A DNA stretch of 64,000 nt from Natrinema salaciae (GTDB lineage Archaea > Halobacteriota > Halobacteria > Halobacteriales > Natrialbaceae). The stretch spans positions 821,304 through 885,303 of the forward strand of contig NZ_FOFD01000002.1 of the NCBI RefSeq assembly GCF_900110865.1. Direction: 5' to 3'. Below the pieces are notes generated by a model, which had not been told where the DNA came from, made no database searches, and saw only the letters and a list, made by a program, of their open reading frames with translations. Below, piece by piece: positions 44,901 through 52,856 of this stretch (positions within the stretch are counted from its first letter, which is position 1; each line of letters begins with the position of its first letter). The translations under genes were made by a program, and so were the position numbers.

Positions 44901-45321
44901 GCAGCCGGGCGATCTGTGGGAGTTCTACGTCAAACTGAACACCACGAGTTCGAACCAGACCCGGTTCTACTTCGGCCGACAGGGGACCGGGGACGACGCC
45001 GGCCAGTACGAAATTCAGCTGATCTCCGACGGAACGTTCCGTCTCGTGATCGACGACGGCGGTTCGAACGGTGTCGTCGGAACCGGGACCTACGACGTGA
45101 ACTACGACGCCGGCCGCTGGTACCGCGTCCGCCACTGGTGGCAACACCCCGACAAGAGCGCGGACCACGTCTGCGAACTCTACGACGTGGCCGCCGGAAC
45201 CGAGGTCGCAACGGTGTCCGGGGACGACGGAACGTGGCTCGACGGCGACGTCGGTGTTTGGGTGACGGATTCGGGAGACACGTCGTTCGACCACGTCCGG
45301 ATCCTCGACCGAACCGGATAG
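41923..45321 (+). CDS. Large Tat-exported beta-helix protein with three C-terminal beta-sandwich repeats
   Basis: 1,132 residues. The Tat signal is GRREYLKFGGASVGASMFAI. Residues about 50-520 form a right-handed parallel beta-helix (for example SLKEFQLRNITVDIDGTAPD). Three lectin/LamG-like domains of about 190 residues follow: IDDFEREELTEY, VDDFEDGSLSEY and VDDFEDGDLAEW mark their starts, and domains 1 and 2 share WEFWWNPQT and GIAYWISG. Codons in 42180-43230 are AT-rich compared with the GC-rich ends, suggesting the helix part was acquired or swapped. A surface polysaccharide-binding or -degrading role is plausible; no active site is identified. Confidence 0.7.
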   Translation: MSQDSDADEADGNERTGGSRSALGRREYLKFGGASVGASMFAIETGITRAAANSHETVRVDEEDAIDENGDLAAELDQYINDLGTLNHEFVIPSGTYTWNTRLDVPDGEFFGLVGEDPNRVTFKVRQQIGWALRPGVNGSLKEFQLRNITVDIDGTAPDGYEVDVGLINARPDGGLIENVHLVGRRYRWQDGPGGGTVGPRHTFLIELADPDGEMTVRDCEMRDGGVTVGRGEHTEHAIGFAADPPHQGRTVWENCTVEDFVDNGFYIANSPHGVNELHNCTAINNQGTNIRLGRNDSAYNCDIILDDMVGRENPGHAIWGHESAESDISDPAPYFEDITVDASELYGFIIQGGSYSTTGLRVNGLSVNIGANSHSESNFARFRDNSNTYQDIVIENFDVMDELDGPWTRISIKRPRVSLRNGTYNNIGSSDRLIYTNSNSDYLEVDSVRFELHNGGDAIELNGADFTMIDTDIVGHGPTAGLRAGSYFERESMTVAGNVFENVELRDYTDYDDLTLSDFEGDPRTNDGIIDDFEREELTEYSFDDEASLSDAAARNGMHGLDLDGNSNTSGAVRSDSGLGTYPGPDDIWEFWWNPQTTNQNFNVNFALQSGDLTEGFRVNVSLDDSNQLISFQERGSSGDTYLGQADLDIQTDTWYRTIVDGSRSDGWSVHVDTGEGSSVVGEFETDATQYTQYGTSGIAYWISGADRVYLDDIATRDTNPLNEEETPGTVVDDFEDGSLSEYTVSGADGTTASDTAAFRGSYGLELDGPSGGSGTIRSDSGLNAYPGQNDKWEFWWNPQTESEFFRVTFAIQSDDRSESLRLVTRLDSSTQYVQLQERGTNGDNYLGHADLDLAPGTWYRTVVDGTGADDWTISVDTGEGTATVGEFTSEPTQYTWYDRSGIAYWISGTDHVYLDDVTIRTEGEPSDDKPTLVVDDFEDGDLAEWTIPSQTGTVDTVTDSYDGSYALRCYDDGLTQAYANESNSPSVDYVPQPGDLWEFYVKLNTTSSNQTRFYFGRQGTGDDAGQYEIQLISDGTFRLVIDDGGSNGVVGTGTYDVNYDAGRWYRVRHWWQHPDKSADHVCELYDVAAGTEVATVSGDDGTWLDGDVGVWVTDSGDTSFDHVRILDRTG

Positions 45322-45518
45322 CGACGACGTCTCGGGGACTGATCCAGCCATCGGAGGCCCCGACGGCCGTCATCGAGTGGCCCTCCGTGCTGGTAGTTTC
45401 GTCGCGTAGCCGAACAGTCGGTATCTCTCGACCGTCCGTGGCGACCCCCGGACAGGAAGAGGCGCTGGCGGGGAAACGTTCTTATCCAGTTCTCCTGTAC
45501 TGCCACCACGTGGATTCC

Positions 45519-45653
45519 ATGAATCGCGATACGGCCAATCCAGATGGGGGGAGCCCCCTGCAACGGTTTTCCGAGAAGGAGTTGTTCTTGTTGTTGCTGG
45601 TCGGAATCGCGATCATGATGGCAGTGACCGGGTTCGTCCTCATCGTCAACTGA
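45519..45653 (+). CDS. 44-residue single-helix membrane protein
   Basis: The frame MNRDTANPDGGSPLQRFSEK is followed by a single helix, ELFLLLLVGIAIMMAVTGFV, and LIVN. Codon use is haloarchaeal and a TATA-like TTCTTATCC lies about 40 bp upstream. It faces a two-helix protein gene tail-to-tail. Such tiny proteins occur near respiratory oxidases in haloarchaea, but no assignment can be made. Confidence 0.5.
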   Translation: MNRDTANPDGGSPLQRFSEKELFLLLLVGIAIMMAVTGFVLIVN

Positions 45654-45665
45654 TCCAGATCGGGG

Positions 45666-45914
45666 TCACGTATCGGCGGTCTCGTGTCGCGTCCGGTCGT
45701 CGGTCTCGATCGCTCTGGCCGCGACCAGGGTCACGAAGGCGAGCGTGGCCATCGTCACCACCAGCACGGAAAACTGGATCGTCGACTGGAGCGGGGCGAA
45801 CCCCCACGGGTTGAACGCCGCGAAGACCGCGACGAAGAACCCGATGATCAGAAACGGGATCAGATTGACTGTGAGGTCGAGCGCGATCTCCGCGTCGAAG
45901 GCACGTCTGCTCAT
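45666..45914 (-). CDS. Small two-helix membrane protein (possibly DUF6684-like)
   Basis: 82 residues: IALDLTVNLIPFLIIGFFVA with VFAAFNPWGFAPLQ, then STIQFSVLVVTMATLAFVTL, then a charged tail. The LTVNLIP...FNPWG pattern recalls a small haloarchaeal family often coded near cytochrome oxidase genes; the family name is given from memory and is uncertain. Confidence 0.5.
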   Translation of the reverse strand: MSRRAFDAEIALDLTVNLIPFLIIGFFVAVFAAFNPWGFAPLQSTIQFSVLVVTMATLAFVTLVAARAIETDDRTRHETADT

Positions 45915-45997
45915 TGGGATAGGCTGGCTCGGAGACTCGAGGCGGCGACGCCTCGAGGGACTCGGTCGGTGTTCGGTCGATGCTATGCTGTGCTATG

Positions 45998-46396
45998 CTA
46001 TCGCTGCGTCGATCGCCGGGCCCGCACCAGGCCGGCTCCGCCGACAGTCACGACGCCGGCGAGGACGAGCGCGACGCCGCGGCTCGCCAGCCCGGTGAGG
46101 GGCTCGAGGAGGCCGATCGACAGCGTCCCGGTGCCGTGAGCGGCCAGCACCGCGCCGACGACGACGAAGCCCCCGCCGAACGTCGCCGCGAGCGTCAGCG
46201 GTCGATCGACGTACTCGGCGTCCGCCAGAATGCCGGCGACGCTCGCGGCGAACGCGACGAGGCCGGCGACGGCGACGGGGAGGAGGTCGACGACGATGCC
46301 GACCTCCGATCCGACGAGTCCGAGGGCGACGAGTATCGGCCACGGCCTCGCGGCGTCGGTCTGCTCGGTCGTCGCCTGCCTCGAGTGGTCGGCCAT
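45998..46396 (-). CDS. Four-helix membrane protein resembling haloarchaeal cox-cluster proteins
   Basis: 132 residues with four helices. The start (ARPWPILVALGLVGSEVGIV with VDLLPVAVAGLVAF) resembles proteins annotated as cox cluster protein in haloarchaeal genomes. It is on the same strand as the two-helix gene at 45666-45914. No oxidase genes are seen in the window, so these may be an orphan accessory set. Confidence 0.5.
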   Translation of the reverse strand: MADHSRQATTEQTDAARPWPILVALGLVGSEVGIVVDLLPVAVAGLVAFAASVAGILADAEYVDRPLTLAATFGGGFVVVGAVLAAHGTGTLSIGLLEPLTGLASRGVALVLAGVVTVGGAGLVRARRSTQR

Positions 46397-46504
46397 AGTC
46401 GCGGTTCCACGCGGAACGGGTAGTATCTGGTCCTACCGTTCGGATCTCGTGACCGTCTCGAGTGACGGAAGCCGAGTCGTTCAGCGGTCCCGGAACGACC
46501 GCCG

Positions 46505-47185
46505 TTACGAATCCGACGACTCCCACGGCGGCGGGAGGAGGTTCCCGATCGAAGTGACCCGATAGGTCGGCACGGATCCGTCGGTACCGCTACCGGAGAT
46601 CCAGACGGAGTCCAGTCCCGCGTTCGTCGCACCGCTGATGTCGGCCTCGCGTGAATCGCCGACGTGGACGGTCGTCGCCGGCGTCGCGTCGAGCGAATCG
46701 AGCGCGCGCTCGAACGGTTCGGAAGCCGGTTTCGGGGGCGGGTCCTGACCGGCGATTACGATCGTGTCGATCCACTGCTCGATCCCGACAGCCTCGATTT
46801 TTCGTCGTTGGGCGTCCCGTGTGCCGTTCGTGACGATTCCGATCTCGTACCGCTGGCTGAGCGTCTCGAGAACCGCCGGGACGCGTGGATACAGTTCCAC
46901 GTTCGACTGGTCTCGCTCGGCGTCGAACGCTGTCGCGACCGCCCGCCCGAGGCTCGCTTCGCACCCGTTTTCGACAGCGAGGGTCCCAAAGCACTCCGAG
47001 CGAAGCTCGGCCATCGAATCGCACTGCCGGGCGAACTCGTCGTATCGTTCGTAATAGTCCTCGACGGGAAAGAGGGGGTCGACCCCGACCCGTTCGAAAC
47101 TGGCCTGTAACACCTCCGCCGGAGAGCGTCTGTATCGAAGAGGGGTTCCATCGAGGTCGAAGCAAACCGCCTCGATCCCACTCAT
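46505..47185 (-). CDS. HAD-superfamily hydrolase
   Basis: About 226 residues. Motif I is AVCFDLDGTPLRYR with both Asp residues, motif II is IGIVTNGTRDAQRRK, motif III includes the Lys of PPPKPASEPFERAL, and motif IV is TVHVGDSREADISGATNAGL. This is the layout of small-molecule phosphatases of the YjjG/NagD-like HAD class, with a helical cap between motifs I and II. Substrate not known. Alternative start at 47212 adds nine residues. Confidence 0.85.
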   Translation of the reverse strand: MSGIEAVCFDLDGTPLRYRRSPAEVLQASFERVGVDPLFPVEDYYERYDEFARQCDSMAELRSECFGTLAVENGCEASLGRAVATAFDAERDQSNVELYPRVPAVLETLSQRYEIGIVTNGTRDAQRRKIEAVGIEQWIDTIVIAGQDPPPKPASEPFERALDSLDATPATTVHVGDSREADISGATNAGLDSVWISGSGTDGSVPTYRVTSIGNLLPPPWESSDS

Positions 47186-47318
47186 ACCATCTACTCCAGT
47201 GTATTCTACCATAACTCTCCCGACGGTATGTCGCCCGTTTCGAACGAACCGCCGTATACAGGAATCGATAGCGACGGGACCGTACGGAGAGCCACCCGAA
47301 GGAAGCGACACGAAGCGG

Positions 47319-48383
47319 CTACTCGTCGCGTTCGATGACGAACTCGGTGAACTCGCGTAACTTCCGGTTCGTCTCGTCGTCGAAGCCCAGTCCGTCGATC
47401 GCCGCCCGCGCGTCGGCGGCTAACTCGAGCGCGCGGTCGCGGGCGTAGTCGACGCTGCCGGCCGCCTCGAGGATGGAGAGGGCCTCGAGGATGTCGGCGT
47501 CGGTGTTGTCGTCGGCCTCGAGGATGTCCTGGAGGCGGCGAGCGCGCTCCGGCTCGCTGTGCTCTACGGCGTGGATGACCATGAGCGTCTTCTTCCCCTC
47601 GCGGATGTCGTTGCCGAACTCCTTGCCGAACTCGCCGGCCCGGCCGAGCGAGTGCTCGACGTCCAAGATATCGTCGCCGATCTGGAAGGCGACCGCGGTC
47701 AGTTCCGCGTAGTTCGCGACGGCCTGCTCGACCGCGGGGGGCTGGTCGGTGATGATCGCGGCGAGCCGGGCCACGATCCGCCCCAGACAGCCGGTCTTGC
47801 ACGCGCACATCTCGAGGTACTCCTCGACACCGACCCGGACCTCGCGCTCGTTGTGCCAGCTGATGTCCATCCCCTGTCCGAGGTGGGTCCGGTTCAGTTC
47901 GTACATGAGCATCTCGTAGGCGGCCAGTCGCCGATCGGCCGGGAGGTCGGCCGGGTCCCGCGTGAGGATCTTCAGCGGCAGGAAGTACATCGCGTTGCCG
48001 GCGTTGAGTGCGATATCGCGTCCGTAGACGCGGTGCAACGCGGGTTCGCCGCGGCGAATCGTCGCCCCGTCTTCGACGTCGTCGACGATGATCGTTCCGT
48101 TGTGCAAAATCTCGGGAATACAGGCGTACGGCAGGTATTCGGCCGGGTCCTCGCCGAACCCCTCGACGAAGACGAGAAAGAGCACCGCACGCCACCGTTT
48201 CCCGCCGCGGTCGAGCAGATCCCACAGCGGCGTCGATAACGCACCCTGGATACCGGTCGAATCGTATTCGTAGGTCGGCGACCCGAAGAACGACTCGAGG
48301 TAGTCGTCGTCGATCTCGCGTGGGACCAGATCGGCGATCGCCTCGTCGACCGCCGGCCGCCAGTCGGCAAGCGTCTCCCGCAT
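47319..48383 (-). CDS. idsA: Short-chain isoprenyl (geranylgeranyl/farnesyl) diphosphate synthase
   Basis: 354 residues, all-helical fold. The first Asp-rich motif is LHNGTIIVDDVEDGATIRRG and the second is AVAFQIGDDILDVEHSLGRA; GGKRWRAVLFLVF binds diphosphate. It condenses isopentenyl diphosphate units to make the precursor of archaeol lipids and carotenoids. The early helix before the first Asp motif is somewhat divergent, so chain length (C15, C20 or longer) is not certain. Confidence 0.85.
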   Translation of the reverse strand: MRETLADWRPAVDEAIADLVPREIDDDYLESFFGSPTYEYDSTGIQGALSTPLWDLLDRGGKRWRAVLFLVFVEGFGEDPAEYLPYACIPEILHNGTIIVDDVEDGATIRRGEPALHRVYGRDIALNAGNAMYFLPLKILTRDPADLPADRRLAAYEMLMYELNRTHLGQGMDISWHNEREVRVGVEEYLEMCACKTGCLGRIVARLAAIITDQPPAVEQAVANYAELTAVAFQIGDDILDVEHSLGRAGEFGKEFGNDIREGKKTLMVIHAVEHSEPERARRLQDILEADDNTDADILEALSILEAAGSVDYARDRALELAADARAAIDGLGFDDETNRKLREFTEFVIERDE

Positions 48384-48500
48384 ATCGAGTCCGAGAGGGA
48401 GCGGCGTAAAAAAGATTCGCAGTTTGTCGTGTCAGTGGACGACATCGATCCGAACCGACCGAGCGGTACAGTTACCCGGCCGTCGGTCCACGTCTCAGTC

Positions 48501-49811
48501 ATGACCGACTGGATCGGTACCGTCTTCGAGAGCGACAGCGGCTGGAATCACCTCGAGGAGCTCGTCGACGTCGGGAGCCGGATGGCCGGCAGCGAGGGCG
48601 AGCGAACGGCCGCGGAACTGACCCGGGACGCGCTGGCCGAGGCCGGCGCGCGAAACGCACGGCTGGAGCCGTTCGAGATACAGGGGTGGACGCGAACCGA
48701 CAGCGCGATCACCGCGGGGGACACCACCCAGGAGTGTATCGCCCTGCCGCGCAGCCCCGACGAACGCGTCGTCGCGCCGCTGATCGATCTCGGCTACGGG
48801 CTGCCCGAGGACTTCGAGGCGACCGACGTCGAGGACGCGATCGTCATGGTCCGTAGCGACGTCCCCGACTACCACGATCGGTACCTCCACCGGCGGGAAA
48901 AGTACTATCATGCGTTCGAGAACGGTGCAGTCGGGTTCGTCTACCGCAACCACGTCGAGGGCTGTCTCCCCCCGACCGGGAGCGTCGGCTGGGAGGACGA
49001 ACCGATCGGCCCGATCCCGGCCGTCGGCGTCTCGAACGAGGTCGGAGCGCGGCTGGCCCGCCGGTTCGACGGCGAGTCGATCACGGTGTCCGTCGAGGCC
49101 GACGTTCACCCCGCGGAGAGCCAGAACGTCCGCGCGGCACTCGGGCCCGACACCGACGAGCGCGTCCTCGTGACGAGTCACGTCGACGCCCACGACATCT
49201 CCGAGGGGGCCATGGACAACGCTGCCGGGACCGCGATGGTCGTCGAAATCGCGAACGCCCTCGCGGACCGCGAGGACGACCTCGAGACCCGCGTCGAGTT
49301 CGTCGCCTTCGGCGCGGAAGAGGTGGGGCTGCTCGGCTCCGCGCGCTACGCCGAGCGCGCGGATCTCGAGACGATCAAAGCGGTGGTCAACAACGACGGC
49401 GTCGTCCGCGATCGGACGCTTTCGATCGTCACACACGGTTTCGACGCGCTCCAGGACGTCGCGAACGACGTGGCAGACGAGTACGACCACCCGATCGGAA
49501 CCGTGCCGAAGGTCGGCCCGCACAGCGACCACTGGTCGTTCGTCAAGTGGGGCGTGCCGGGCTGTCACGTCAAATCGATGTCGGACGGGGCGGGTCGCGG
49601 CTGGGGCCACACCTTCGCCGATACGATCGACAAGCTCGAGGCCCGCACCCTTCGGGAACAGGCGATCCTCCTGACCGAGTACGTCGTCGCGCTCGCCGAC
49701 GACGACGTGGCGGTCGACCACCGGCAGCCAGACGCGATCGCGGCCGACCTCGAGGCACAGGATCTCGCCGAAGGAATGCGGATCACCGGCGACTGGCCCT
49801 ACGACGAGTGA
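48501..49811 (+). CDS. M28 family zinc aminopeptidase-like protein
   Basis: 436 residues. Zinc ligands of family M28 can be read in LVTSHVDAHDISEGAMDNAA (His, Asp), VEFVAFGAEEVGLLGSARYA (catalytic Glu pair), AVVNNDGVVRD (Asp) and GWGHTFADTIDKL (His). A protease-associated-like insert lies between residues 80 and 200. No signal peptide is seen, so it probably works in the cytoplasm as an aminopeptidase. ATG at 48501 is chosen over GTG at 48429 because family alignment starts with the helix WIGTVFESDSGWNHLEELV. Confidence 0.85.
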   Translation: MTDWIGTVFESDSGWNHLEELVDVGSRMAGSEGERTAAELTRDALAEAGARNARLEPFEIQGWTRTDSAITAGDTTQECIALPRSPDERVVAPLIDLGYGLPEDFEATDVEDAIVMVRSDVPDYHDRYLHRREKYYHAFENGAVGFVYRNHVEGCLPPTGSVGWEDEPIGPIPAVGVSNEVGARLARRFDGESITVSVEADVHPAESQNVRAALGPDTDERVLVTSHVDAHDISEGAMDNAAGTAMVVEIANALADREDDLETRVEFVAFGAEEVGLLGSARYAERADLETIKAVVNNDGVVRDRTLSIVTHGFDALQDVANDVADEYDHPIGTVPKVGPHSDHWSFVKWGVPGCHVKSMSDGAGRGWGHTFADTIDKLEARTLREQAILLTEYVVALADDDVAVDHRQPDAIAADLEAQDLAEGMRITGDWPYDE

Positions 49812-49920
49812 GTTCGGCTGCGACGAGAGGCCCACTCGCGACGAGCGAGATCGACCCCGGACGCCGCTGTCGGCGACCGACAACCGTACGCTTTTGAGCG
49901 GGCCGTGTGAACTGACGGCC

Positions 49921-50730
49921 ATGGATGCCGCCTGGAGCGCGGGCGACTCGCCCGTCGTCGGCGTCGTCGATCGCGAAGGGGTGGCGAGCGGTGCCGTCGA
50001 AATCGACGACACCCTCGAGTCGACGGTCGCCGATGCGAGCGGGACGATCGTCCGCGGCGGTCTCGAAGCGGTTCTCGCGGCGGGGCCGTCGATTGTAGTG
50101 ACGGCCGGCGAAGCGACCCTGTCGGCGGTCGCGCGTGCCGGCGTCGAACGTCCCGTTCTGCCGGTCGGTTCGGTTACGGGAATCAAGGCGGTCGATCGCG
50201 ATCACCTTCCCGCCGCTCTCGCGGCCACACTCGATGGGGACGCCGTCCGTCGCGACCGGTCGGTTCTGGACGTCACCCTCGACGCTGCGGGCGACGACAC
50301 GGACGACAGCCCGATCCGAGACCGCGCCCTGTTCGACGTGACGCTCATCACCGACGAACCGGCCCGGATCTCGGAGTACGGTGTTCGAAGCGGCGACCAG
50401 TTCGTCTCCACGTTCCGCGCCGACGGCGTCGTGACGGCGACGCCCGCGGGGAGCCACGGGTACGCGAGCGCCGTCGATGCGCCGCAGCTCTCGAACGCCG
50501 TCGACGCGGTCGCGGTCGCACCGATCGGCCCCTTCCTCACGCAGACCCGTCAGTGGGTGCTGCCGGCCGACGACCTGTCGTTCACGGTCGAACGCGACGA
50601 GGGCGACGTGACTCTCGTCGTCGACGGGCGGGCGGTCGGCACGGTCACCGTCGACTCGGCGGTCACCATCTCACCGGCCGGGACGCTCCCGACGCTGGAC
50701 GTTCCGGCCGAGCGACTCGAGCGCGAGTGA
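49921..50730 (+). CDS. Divergent NAD kinase-like protein without the GGDG motif
   Basis: 269 residues with the fold order of NAD kinases. The C-terminal beta region has FRADGVVTATPAGSHGYASA, which corresponds to the TPTGSTAY substrate loop, and APIGPFLTQTRQWVLP. The nucleotide-binding GGDGT motif is replaced by TAGEAT (residues 61-66), so ATP-dependent phosphorylation of NAD is doubtful. It may bind NAD(P) as a regulator or have another activity. A TATA-like GCTTTTGAG lies about 30 bp before the ATG. Confidence 0.6.
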   Translation: MDAAWSAGDSPVVGVVDREGVASGAVEIDDTLESTVADASGTIVRGGLEAVLAAGPSIVVTAGEATLSAVARAGVERPVLPVGSVTGIKAVDRDHLPAALAATLDGDAVRRDRSVLDVTLDAAGDDTDDSPIRDRALFDVTLITDEPARISEYGVRSGDQFVSTFRADGVVTATPAGSHGYASAVDAPQLSNAVDAVAVAPIGPFLTQTRQWVLPADDLSFTVERDEGDVTLVVDGRAVGTVTVDSAVTISPAGTLPTLDVPAERLERE

Positions 50731-50801
50731 GCGGAGCGAGCGGGTAAAGACGGTATCGACACGTCGCCGGGCGGGGCCGGATCGACGCGGTCGCGGCCCG
50801 C

Positions 50802-51062
50802 TTAACTGTTGTACGGCTCCTCGTCCCGATGGTGATCCGGGTTCGCGTTCTCGAGGGCGTCGTCGACTCGCTCGTCGGATCGCTGTTCGATGTCCTGTCG
50901 CCGCTCTTCTTCGTCCTGCCGCTCGCGGGCTTCCTTCTCCTCCTCGGTGAGCCCTTCCTCGTCCTCGGCCTCCTCGGGATCGGTCGCTTCGTGCTCGAGT
51001 TGGACGTCTCGCCCGTGCTCGTCGTTTCCGGTGGGCTCGCGCTCGTCGGTGTTGTCGGACAT
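50802..51062 (-). CDS. Highly acidic, probably disordered protein
   Basis: 86 residues, more than one third Asp and Glu, with a charged helix-forming core (EEKEARERQDEEERRQDIEQ) and no hydrophobic core. It is likely unstructured or a single charged helix, as in other small haloarchaeal hypotheticals. The start at 51062 removes an implausible 21-residue leader. Confidence 0.5.
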   Translation of the reverse strand: MSDNTDEREPTGNDEHGRDVQLEHEATDPEEAEDEEGLTEEEKEARERQDEEERRQDIEQRSDERVDDALENANPDHHRDEEPYNS

Positions 51063-51168
51063 AGTGATCCCGACTGGGGATAGCTCGGATCGCTGAAAAG
51101 GCGTTGGGCTTGCGAGGGTCGGCACTCCGATCGAATCGGACGAACGGGCCGCTATCGGGCGGCTACCA

Positions 51169-51852
51169 CTACCAGGGCTCGCCGGACGCCAGATCGATCT
51201 CGCTGTCGCCCTTCTCGGCGGGGCAGAGATCCGCCAGCACGCAGCCGTCGCAGTCGGGATTCCGGGCCGTACAGGTCGCTCGTCCGTGATCGATACAGAG
51301 GTGCGTGAACTGCTGCCAGTCGCCCTCGGGGACGATCTCCATCAGGTCTTCCTCGATCCGTTCGGGATACTCCTCCTCGGTGAGCCCCAGTCGCCGCGAG
51401 AGTCGCTGGACGTGCGTGTCGACGACGATCCCCTCGACGATGTCGTGGCCGTGCTGGAGGACGACGTTCGCCGTCTTTCGACCGACGCCCGAGAGTTCGG
51501 TCAGTTCGTCCATCGTGTCCGGCACCTCGCCGTCGTGCTCCTCCAGGATCGTCTCGCAGGCGCTGCGGATGTACGTCGCTTTGTTGTTGTAGTAGGTGAT
51601 CGAGTTCAGATCCGCCGCGAGCTCGTCCTGCGGTGCGTTCGCGTAGTCTTCGGCGCCGTCGTACTTCTCGAAGAGGTGTTCCGTCTCGGCGTTCACCCGC
51701 TCGTCGGTACACTGGGCCGAGAGGATCACCGCGATCAACAGCTCGAGACGGTCGGTGTAGCGTAGCGAAATCGTCGAGTCCGGATACGCGTCCTCGAGGC
51801 GGTCGACGACCGCCTCGGCCTGCTCGGCGCGAGTCTCGAGAGGGGTTCCCAT
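51169..51852 (-). CDS. nth: Endonuclease III (DNA glycosylase/AP lyase)
   Basis: 227 residues. The helix-hairpin-helix TELSGVGRKTANVVLQHG contains the catalytic Lys, the catalytic Asp lies in GIVVDTHVQRLSRRLGL, and the 4Fe-4S loop is C-x6-C-x2-C-x5-C in CTARNPDCDGCVLADLC. It removes oxidised pyrimidines and cuts the abasic site in base excision repair. Confidence 0.95.
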   Translation of the reverse strand: MGTPLETRAEQAEAVVDRLEDAYPDSTISLRYTDRLELLIAVILSAQCTDERVNAETEHLFEKYDGAEDYANAPQDELAADLNSITYYNNKATYIRSACETILEEHDGEVPDTMDELTELSGVGRKTANVVLQHGHDIVEGIVVDTHVQRLSRRLGLTEEEYPERIEEDLMEIVPEGDWQQFTHLCIDHGRATCTARNPDCDGCVLADLCPAEKGDSEIDLASGEPW

Positions 51853-52068
51853 GCAACAGTCGTTGCGAGAGCGCGCATTTGAGCCGTTCGGTTCGGAGCG
51901 GGTCGCCGGGCCGATCCGGGTCGATCACCGCACTGCGAGGCGGCCGTCGAGCGGCGGCGACGGCCGCGACCGCAGGTCGATCCCGACGAAGAATTCACAG
52001 GCGAAGGACTATTATCATACAGCACGCAACTGGCATGAAAGGCGACGCAACCGGGTGGGAGTTCACTA

Positions 52069-52722
52069 ATGACAAAGGAGACACATCGGACGCAGGCCGA
52101 CGAGACGAACGGGGGATCGAGTACCGGCATCCTCGACGTACTGCTCGCCGAACTCGCGGGCGACGACGGAACGGGCAAGAAATCGCTCCGTCGAGCGCTC
52201 GAGGTCGAGCAGACAGCCACGACAGCGGATCTCGCGAGGATCGAGGAGGCCCTCGGGACGCTACAGGCGGACATCGACGAGCGCAAAGCCGCGGAGGCGG
52301 AACTCCGGGCCAGAATCGAGAACAACCTCGAGCCCCGGCTCGACACCGTCGACCGCCGGCTCCGGGAACTCGAGGAGCGAATGCGGACCCTCGAGTCCGA
52401 GACGAGGGGGCTTCGGTCGGAACTCGCCGGCGTCAGCGACTCGCTCGGAGAGCCCCGGAGCGCCGACGCGGACAATCTCGACGATCTCGACGACCTCGCG
52501 GACGACCTCGACGACCTCGCGGACGATCTCGACGATCTCGAGCGAACGGTCGCGACTGCGTTCGACACGGTCACGTCGGACCTCGAGAGCGATCTCGGAC
52601 GGATACAAGCGACCCTGCGGGAGGACATCGACGCGCTCGAGCGGCGGCTGTCGACGCTCGAGGAGGCGGCCGGCATCGGTCCGGGAGCCGAGACCGACGA
52701 CGATCAGCTGACGAAATACTGA
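52069..52722 (+). CDS. Coiled-coil protein
   Basis: 217 residues, soluble and acidic. Residues about 40-125 and 155-205 give heptad patterns (for example LEPRLDTVDRRLRELEERMR). Between them lies a near-perfect repeat of DDLADDLDDL (residues about 135-155). No enzymatic motif is present. It may be a structural or scaffolding protein. Its own TATA-like CTATTATCAT lies about 58 bp upstream. Confidence 0.55.
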   Translation: MTKETHRTQADETNGGSSTGILDVLLAELAGDDGTGKKSLRRALEVEQTATTADLARIEEALGTLQADIDERKAAEAELRARIENNLEPRLDTVDRRLRELEERMRTLESETRGLRSELAGVSDSLGEPRSADADNLDDLDDLADDLDDLADDLDDLERTVATAFDTVTSDLESDLGRIQATLREDIDALERRLSTLEEAAGIGPGAETDDDQLTKY

Positions 52723-52856
52723 TCCGGAACGTGAATGAACGCCGTCTGGAGGGGCGGTTGATCGATCGAACCGGCGGTTGAGCCGCTCACAGCCCGGAAA
52801 CCTGCGATCGAGAGGATGCCGTGAGCTTTAAGCGGTCATCCTCCACGTATCAGGGT

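Noticed and set aside
48495..50186. 563-codon minus-strand frame over the M28 peptidase
   Set aside because: Antisense shadow; no motif, while the plus strand has all zinc ligands.
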